From the NCBI GenBank assembly GCA_937860175.1, contig CALMBJ010000007.1, forward strand, positions 1-11,238: DNA of 11,238 nt. The letters are read 5' to 3'. Source of the stretch: an uncultured Actinomycetes bacterium (GTDB taxonomy: Bacteria > Actinomycetota > Actinomycetes > Nanopelagicales > Nanopelagicaceae). The position numbers were made by a program, and so were the translations under genes. Of the stretch, positions 5,940 to 11,238 are shown piece after piece (the first letter of the stretch is position 1; each line of letters begins with the position of its first letter). The notes under the pieces are model-generated. The model was given only the letters and a program-made list of their open reading frames with translations. It was not told where the DNA came from and made no database searches.

Positions 5940-8522
5940 ATGTCTTCTAGCCGCGAATTAGCCTCAACCTTCTCGCCATCCGAGATTGAGTCTGCTCTCT
6001 ACGAAAAGTGGATGAAGGCTGGCTATTTCACCGCAGATGCTTCTTCTTCAAAGGAAGCCTTTTCTATTGTTTTGCCACCTCCCAATGTGACAGGTGTTTT
6101 GCACATTGGTCACGCACTAGATCAAACATTGCAAGATTGTTTATCGCGCATGAAGCGCATGCAAGGTTTTGAAGTCTTGTGGCTACCCGGAATGGATCAC
6201 GCAGGAATTGCGACACAGAATGTTGTTGAAAAACAATTAGCTGCAGCCGGTAAGTCTCGCCACGATCTTGGACGTGAAGAGTTTGTTAAAAAGGTTTGGG
6301 AGTGGAAAGAGGAATCAGGCGGTGCGATTCTTGAACAGATGAAACGTTTAGGTTCATCTGTCGACTGGTCCCGAGAACGTTTCACCATGGATGAAGGAAT
6401 GTCCAAGGCGGTAGTAACTATTTTCAAGCGCATGTATGACGCTGGATTGATCTACCGCGCTGAGCGAATCATTAACTGGTGCCCACGCTGCTTAACAGCT
6501 TTGTCAGATATTGAAGTAGAGCACAATGACGATGCAGGCGAGTTAGTTTCGATTCGTTACGGCGAAGGCGATAACGCGATCATCGTTGCAACTACCCGTG
6601 CTGAAACCATGTTGGGCGATACAGCGGTAGCTGTTAACCCAGATGATGAACGTTACTCACACATGATTGGTAAGACTGTAAAGGTTCCACTTATTGATCG
6701 TGAGATTCCAATTGTTGCAGATGAGCATGTTGACCCAGCTTTTGGTACAGGTGCGGTCAAGGTAACTCCAGCACATGATGTAAATGACTTTGAAATCGGA
6801 TTACGTCACAACCTGCCAAATGTTGTCATCTTGGATGCCGATGCAAAGGTTGTTAATACAAATAGCGCCTTCGATGGTCTAGATCGCTTTGATGCTCGTA
6901 AAGCTGTTGTTGAAGCTCTTCGCGCCGAAGGTCGCATCGTCGCTGAAAAGCGTCCATACATGCACGCAGTAGGACATTGTTCTCGTTGCGATACAACCGT
7001 TGAACCACGTTTATCAAAGCAGTGGTTTGTAAAGGTTGAACCAATGGCAAAGGCATCAGCAGATGCTGTGCGCAGTGGAGCGGTAAAGATTGAACCTGAA
7101 GCACTTGCTCCCCGTTACTTTGAATGGGTCGACAACATGCACGACTGGTGTATTTCACGTCAGTTGTGGTGGGGTCACAGAATTCCTGTTTGGTATGGAC
7201 CAAATGGCGAGGTACAAGTTGTTGGCCCAGATGAAACAGCACCTGCAGGTTGGACTCAAGATTCAGATGTTCTAGACACCTGGTTCTCATCTGGACAGTG
7301 GGCCTTCTCCACCTTTGGTTGGCCAGAAAAATCAGCTGATCTTGCAAAGTTCTATCCAACATCGGTACTGGTAACTGGTTATGACATCTTGTTCTTCTGG
7401 GTTGTTCGCATGATGATGATGTCTACCTTTGCAATGGATGGCGTGCCACCATTTAAGACAATCATGTTGCATGGTTTAGTACGCGATCAATTTGGCAAGA
7501 AGATGTCAAAGAGCCGTGGAAATGTAATTGATCCACTTGAGTTTATGGACAAGTACGGAGCTGATGCTCTGCGCTTCACTTTGGCTCGTGGTGCAAACCC
7601 AGGAACCGATCAGGCCCTTGCTGAAGATTGGATCGGCGGCTCACGTAACTTTGCAACAAAGCTTTGGAATGCAACACGCTTTGCAATGATGAATGGCGCA
7701 ACTGTTTCGGGAGATCTGCCTGCAGTTGAATCCTTAAATGCAATCGATAAGTGGATTCTTAGTCGTTTATCAGAGACGATTTCTGAGACAACAGATCTTC
7801 TTGAAAAGTATGAGTTTGCTCGCGCCTGCGAGTTGATGTACCACTTTGCTTGGGATGACCTATGCGACTGGTACCTGGAGCTTTCAAAGGAAGCCTTTGC
7901 ATCGGGTAACGCTGAAAGCAGCAAGCGTGTACTTGGTTATGTTCTAGATCAATTGTTCCGTTTGATGCATCCAGTTATGCCATTTATTACCGAACAGATG
8001 TGGACCACGTTAACCGGGGGAGAATCCCTAGTTGTTGCACAGTGGCCAGTTGCTAACGCAGCACATGTAGATAAGAAGGCAGAAGCCCTTATTTCACAGC
8101 TGCAGGAGATCATTACCGAGGTTCGTCGCTTTAGAAATGATCAGGGAATTAAAACCTCTTTGAAGATCCCCGGCCGCATTGTTGCAACAGGGGACATTGC
8201 AAAGTACGCATCAGCCGTTGCCTTTGTTGTTCGTATGGAGCTAGGGGATATAACTCCTAGTGCACGCTGTGAAGCTGCAGGTGTAACCATTGAATTCGAC
8301 TTAACAGGTTCAATTGATGTTGTTGCAGAGCGCGCACGTCTTGAAAAGGATTTAGCAACAGCAACCAAGGACAAGCAAACAGCTGAAGTAAAGCTCAACA
8401 ACCAGGGCTTTATGGCTAAGGCACCAGAAAATGTTGTTGTAGAGATTCGTGAGCGACTGGAAAAGACCACAGCTGATATCGAACGAATTACCTCAGCCCT
8501 TGCAGCGCTGCCACAAGCATGA
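5940..8522 (+). CDS. valS: Valyl-tRNA synthetase
   Basis: Class I aminoacyl-tRNA synthetase that charges tRNA-Val and edits mis-activated threonine. The 860-residue length is normal for bacterial ValRS. The adenylation motif [13 protein letters not shown] has HIGH at residues 55-58, and KMSKS is at 521-525 inside [10 protein letters not shown]. The inserted editing domain lies between them, with [17 protein letters not shown]. Zinc-knuckle-like CPRC and CSRC pairs are visible. The anticodon-binding helical domain follows from about 600, and the last 60-70 residues are the Lys/Glu-rich C-terminal coiled coil (for example [16 protein letters not shown]). The start is ATG 5940, 15 bp after the clpX stop. 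The TGA overlaps the folC ATG (ATGA), so valS and folC form one transcription unit. Confidence 0.98.
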   Translation: MSSSRELASTFSPSEIESALYEKWMKAGYFTADASSSKEAFSIVLPPPNVTGVLHIGHALDQTLQDCLSRMKRMQGFEVLWLPGMDHAGIATQNVVEKQLAAAGKSRHDLGREEFVKKVWEWKEESGGAILEQMKRLGSSVDWSRERFTMDEGMSKAVVTIFKRMYDAGLIYRAERIINWCPRCLTALSDIEVEHNDDAGELVSIRYGEGDNAIIVATTRAETMLGDTAVAVNPDDERYSHMIGKTVKVPLIDREIPIVADEHVDPAFGTGAVKVTPAHDVNDFEIGLRHNLPNVVILDADAKVVNTNSAFDGLDRFDARKAVVEALRAEGRIVAEKRPYMHAVGHCSRCDTTVEPRLSKQWFVKVEPMAKASADAVRSGAVKIEPEALAPRYFEWVDNMHDWCISRQLWWGHRIPVWYGPNGEVQVVGPDETAPAGWTQDSDVLDTWFSSGQWAFSTFGWPEKSADLAKFYPTSVLVTGYDILFFWVVRMMMMSTFAMDGVPPFKTIMLHGLVRDQFGKKMSKSRGNVIDPLEFMDKYGADALRFTLARGANPGTDQALAEDWIGGSRNFATKLWNATRFAMMNGATVSGDLPAVESLNAIDKWILSRLSETISETTDLLEKYEFARACELMYHFAWDDLCDWYLELSKEAFASGNAESSKRVLGYVLDQLFRLMHPVMPFITEQMWTTLTGGESLVVAQWPVANAAHVDKKAEALISQLQEIITEVRRFRNDQGIKTSLKIPGRIVATGDIAKYASAVAFVVRMELGDITPSARCEAAGVTIEFDLTGSIDVVAERARLEKDLATATKDKQTAEVKLNNQGFMAKAPENVVVEIRERLEKTTADIERITSALAALPQA

Positions 8523-9865
8523 TGATTTCACCGGATGATCAAGAGCGTGTAGACGCAATCGAACAAGCCTTGCTTGCTCGTTGGCCAGAAACACGGATTG
8601 CTCCAAGTACCGAACGCATCGCAGCTTTAGTAGACATCTTGGGTTCGCCGCAACTGACTTATCCAACGATTCATATCGGTGGAACTAATGGCAAGACAAC
8701 AACAAGTCGCATGGTTGATGCACTCTTGTTTGCACACGGTTTACGTACCGGACGGTTTACAAGCCCGCATCTAGAAACTTATCGTGAACGTATTTCGATC
8801 AATGGTGAACCGATTGATCCAAAAGAGTTAATCTTTTCTTATAACGATATCGCCGCTTATTTGGATTTAATGGATTCAAAGTTCGAACATCCAATCTCAT
8901 TCTTTGAAGCTGTAACCGCCTTAGCCTTTGCTGCTTTTGCAGAGCATCCAGTAGATGTTGGCGTGATTGAAGTCGGTATGGGTGGACAGTGGGATGCAAC
9001 CAATGTGGTTGATGCCGATGTATCAGTGATTATGCCGATTGGTTTTGATCACATGGAGTACTTGGGAAATACCCTTCATGAAATCGCATCAACTAAGGCT
9101 GGAATCATCAAAGAGGGCGGTTTTGTTGTCCTTGCTCAGCAGGAGCCAGATGCGGCCAAAGAGTTAATTCGCAAGGCCGCTGAGGTCGGTGCAGATGTTG
9201 TGCGCGAAGGCGTTGAGTTCTCAGTTCTGTCTCGCGCAGTTGCAGTTGGCGGACAGTTGCTAACGATTCAAGGAATTCATGACACCTACGATGAGATCTT
9301 CCTGCCTTTACATGGTCGCCATCAAGCAGCAAACGCGGCTGCAGCACTTGTTGCAGTAGAAGCTTTCTTTGGTGATCAACCACTAGATATTGAAGCGGTT
9401 CGTGCAGGATTTGCCGCTGTTACATCACCTGGTCGCTGCGAGGTTGTTCATCGCGATCCAACAGTTATTTTGGATGCAGCACATAATCCTCATGGGGCAA
9501 AGGCCTTGGCTGACACACTTTTAAATGAGTTTAACTTTGATGAGATCATCGCCGTTGTAGGTGTCTTTGGTGACAAAGATGCCACAGGAATCTTTCAGGA
9601 ACTAGAACCAATTGTTGATCATGTGATCGTTACGCAAAGCTCATCATCACGTGCGATGGCGTCTTCTGAACTTGAAAAGATTGCATCATCAATCTTTGGT
9701 CCAGATCGCGTCTTTGAGGTTTCAGATCTAAACTCTGCATTGGATAAAGCGGTCGCTGATTCAGTAAGACCACTGAGTGAAGACACAGTGGGAATTCTTG
9801 TTACAGGTTCGGTCGTCACCGTTGGTGAAGCTCGCTCATACTTAAGAAAGAAGTTTTCGCGATGA
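8519..9865 (+). CDS. folC: Bifunctional folylpolyglutamate synthase / dihydrofolate synthase
   Basis: Mur-ligase-like ATP-dependent enzyme that adds glutamate to dihydropteroate and then to folates, in one-carbon metabolism. The ATP-binding P-loop GTNGKTTT is at residues 55-62, followed by [13 protein letters not shown]. The Mur-ligase central segment [12 protein letters not shown] is at 151-162. [10 protein letters not shown] at 191-200 carries the lysine that is carbamylated in characterised relatives. The C-terminal domain contains GRCEVV and DAAHNPHGA (319-327). The 448 residues are typical. The start ATG at 8519 overlaps the valS stop; an ATG at 8522 immediately follows and could also be used. 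No ribosome binding site is visible, so translation probably couples to valS. The family is clear; which of the two activities dominates cannot be told. Confidence 0.95.
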   Translation: MMISPDDQERVDAIEQALLARWPETRIAPSTERIAALVDILGSPQLTYPTIHIGGTNGKTTTSRMVDALLFAHGLRTGRFTSPHLETYRERISINGEPIDPKELIFSYNDIAAYLDLMDSKFEHPISFFEAVTALAFAAFAEHPVDVGVIEVGMGGQWDATNVVDADVSVIMPIGFDHMEYLGNTLHEIASTKAGIIKEGGFVVLAQQEPDAAKELIRKAAEVGADVVREGVEFSVLSRAVAVGGQLLTIQGIHDTYDEIFLPLHGRHQAANAAAALVAVEAFFGDQPLDIEAVRAGFAAVTSPGRCEVVHRDPTVILDAAHNPHGAKALADTLLNEFNFDEIIAVVGVFGDKDATGIFQELEPIVDHVIVTQSSSSRAMASSELEKIASSIFGPDRVFEVSDLNSALDKAVADSVRPLSEDTVGILVTGSVVTVGEARSYLRKKFSR

Positions 9866-10197
9866 AGGTTTTAGGTGCAGCGGTACTGATAGCTGAAAGC
9901 TTGACACTTGGCTTTGCAATTTTGTTGGCAATGAAGGATGCATCCCAAACAGCAATCATTTATGGTTGCGTGGTCGCAGTACTACTTTTTGTATCAGCAG
10001 GACTGTTGCGCCTCCCAGGTGGTTTTATATTCGGTTCTCTGATGCAAATCGCCATGATCGCTTTTGGATTTGTTGAGCCATCCTTCTTCATTATTGGGGT
10101 GGTTTTCATTGCTCTCTGGGTAGCGGCCATCATTGTGGGCCGTAAGGGTGAGGCCGCTCGGGCTGCCTTGCTGGCTGCAGCGGAGAAAAAACCCTAA
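9862..10197 (+). CDS. DUF4233 family small membrane protein
   Basis: A 111-residue protein with four hydrophobic segments at about 4-24, 30-50, 54-70 and 73-93, then a short basic, alanine-rich cytoplasmic tail (RKGEAARAALLAAAEKKP). Size, topology, the acidic residue in the first helix (Glu12) and location between folC and ndk match the actinobacterial DUF4233 family (PF14017), whose function is unknown. The ATG overlaps the folC stop as ATGA, so it is translated in coupling with folC; a purine-rich AGAAAGAAG lies just upstream and may help. The conserved neighbourhood suggests a housekeeping membrane role, but nothing in the sequence says what it is. Confidence 0.85.
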   Translation: MKVLGAAVLIAESLTLGFAILLAMKDASQTAIIYGCVVAVLLFVSAGLLRLPGGFIFGSLMQIAMIAFGFVEPSFFIIGVVFIALWVAAIIVGRKGEAARAALLAAAEKKP

Positions 10198-10203
10198 TAG
10201 ACT
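10198..10203 (+). promoter_or_regulatory. -10 element (TAGACT) of ndk, predicted leaderless
   Basis: TAGACT begins directly after the TAA of the DUF4233 gene and ends 6 nt before the ndk GTG. Its TAG is also the in-frame stop that closes the ndk frame upstream, making GTG 10210 the first possible start. No usable Shine-Dalgarno sequence fits in the gap. Confidence 0.6.
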
Positions 10204-10209
10204 AGGCGA

Positions 10210-10635
10210 GTGAGCACAGAGAAAACACTTATCCTCGTTAAACCCGATGGCGTACGCCGTGGTTTAGTCGGCGAGGTTATTTCCCGTATCGAAACTAAGG
10301 GTTATGCGATCGATGCATTGCGCATGTTGCAAGCAGATGAAGCATTACTTGCACAGCATTACGCAGAACATGTTGGCAAGCCATTTTATGATCCACTTGT
10401 TGAGTTCATGATGTCTGGTCCAATTGTTGCGATCGTTGCATCTGGAAATCGTGTGATCGAAGGGTTCCGTTCATTAGCTGGTGTAACAGATCCAACCGTT
10501 GCAGCTCCCGGCACAATCCGCGGAGACCTTGCTCGTGATCAAGGCACCAAAGTTATTCAAAACCTGGTTCACGGATCAGATTCACCAGAGTCTGCAGCCC
10601 GCGAAATCCAAATTTTCTTTCCAAGCAATAAGTAA
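10210..10635 (+). CDS. ndk: Nucleoside diphosphate kinase
   Basis: Transfers the gamma-phosphate from ATP to nucleoside diphosphates through a phosphohistidine intermediate, balancing the NTP/dNTP pools. It begins STEKTLILVKPDGV, and the catalytic His121 is in NLVHGSDS, followed by PESAAREI and the FFP C-terminal strand. The nucleotide-binding region RSLAGVTDP and APGTIRGD are intact. The 141 residues are slightly long: four extra residues lie between GTIRGD and NLVHGSDS compared with remembered E. coli, Bacillus subtilis and Mycobacterium tuberculosis sequences. The start is GTG 10210; the TAG at 10198-10200 blocks any longer form, and a leaderless transcript is predicted. It follows valS-folC-DUF4233 in the usual actinobacterial order but appears to have its own promoter. 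No terminator hairpin is visible downstream. Confidence 0.97.
   Translation: MSTEKTLILVKPDGVRRGLVGEVISRIETKGYAIDALRMLQADEALLAQHYAEHVGKPFYDPLVEFMMSGPIVAIVASGNRVIEGFRSLAGVTDPTVAAPGTIRGDLARDQGTKVIQNLVHGSDSPESAAREIQIFFPSNK

Positions 10636-11238
<603 letters not shown>

Noticed and set aside
6853..7362. Minus-strand 169-residue open frame inside valS
   Set aside because: It lies wholly opposite a conserved ValRS coding sequence, its translation is Gln/His/Leu/Arg-rich as expected of a reverse-strand shadow, and it has no start signals.

Overview
The window looks like a core-genome segment from a low-to-mid GC actinobacterium. The gene order tRNA-Pro, tig, clpP1, clpP2, clpX, valS, folC, DUF4233 protein, ndk is a classic actinobacterial layout. 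Two different clpP genes in tandem, and a small DUF4233 membrane protein between folC and ndk, are close to diagnostic for the phylum. GC content looks mid-40s by eye, intergenic gaps are very short and proteins are compact. This suggests a streamlined freshwater actinobacterium of the Nanopelagicales (acI) type, such as 'Candidatus Planktophila' or relatives; that placement is inference, not proven here.

Left edge (1-426): the 3' end of a collagen-like (Gly-X-Y) protein with a beta-rich C-terminal domain, ending 6 bp before the encoded CCA of a convergent tRNA-Gly. This is the only accessory-looking part of the window. Positions 427-694 hold tRNA-Gly(TCC) on the minus strand and tRNA-Pro(TGG) on the plus strand, transcribed divergently from a 72-bp gap.

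Proteostasis block (695-5924): trigger factor, the two subunits of the ClpP1P2 protease, an MFS transporter, and the ClpX unfoldase. The gap before clpP1 carries a CGC-N5-GCG palindrome matching the core of the ClgR operator, an inverted repeat and a likely extended -10 promoter. ClpX feeds unfolded substrates to ClpP1P2, and trigger factor works on nascent chains at the ribosome. The transporter has no obvious link to either.

Translation/metabolism block (5940-10635): valS, folC and the DUF4233 gene overlap by 4 bp at each junction and are probably translated in a coupled way. ndk follows from its own promoter. The right edge (10678-11238) is the start of mreB, the rod-shape actin homologue, cut by the window end.

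The most consistent regulatory signal is a TAGACT/TAAACT -10 box placed 6-7 nt before the start codons of clpX, valS and ndk, none of which has a Shine-Dalgarno sequence; this predicts leaderless transcripts. The same hexamer precedes tRNA-Pro. I see no CRISPR array, insertion sequence, riboswitch or undescribed multi-gene system. The items most worth checking are the leaderless promoters, the ClgR site, a four-residue insertion beside the Ndk catalytic histidine, and the possible island edge at tRNA-Gly.
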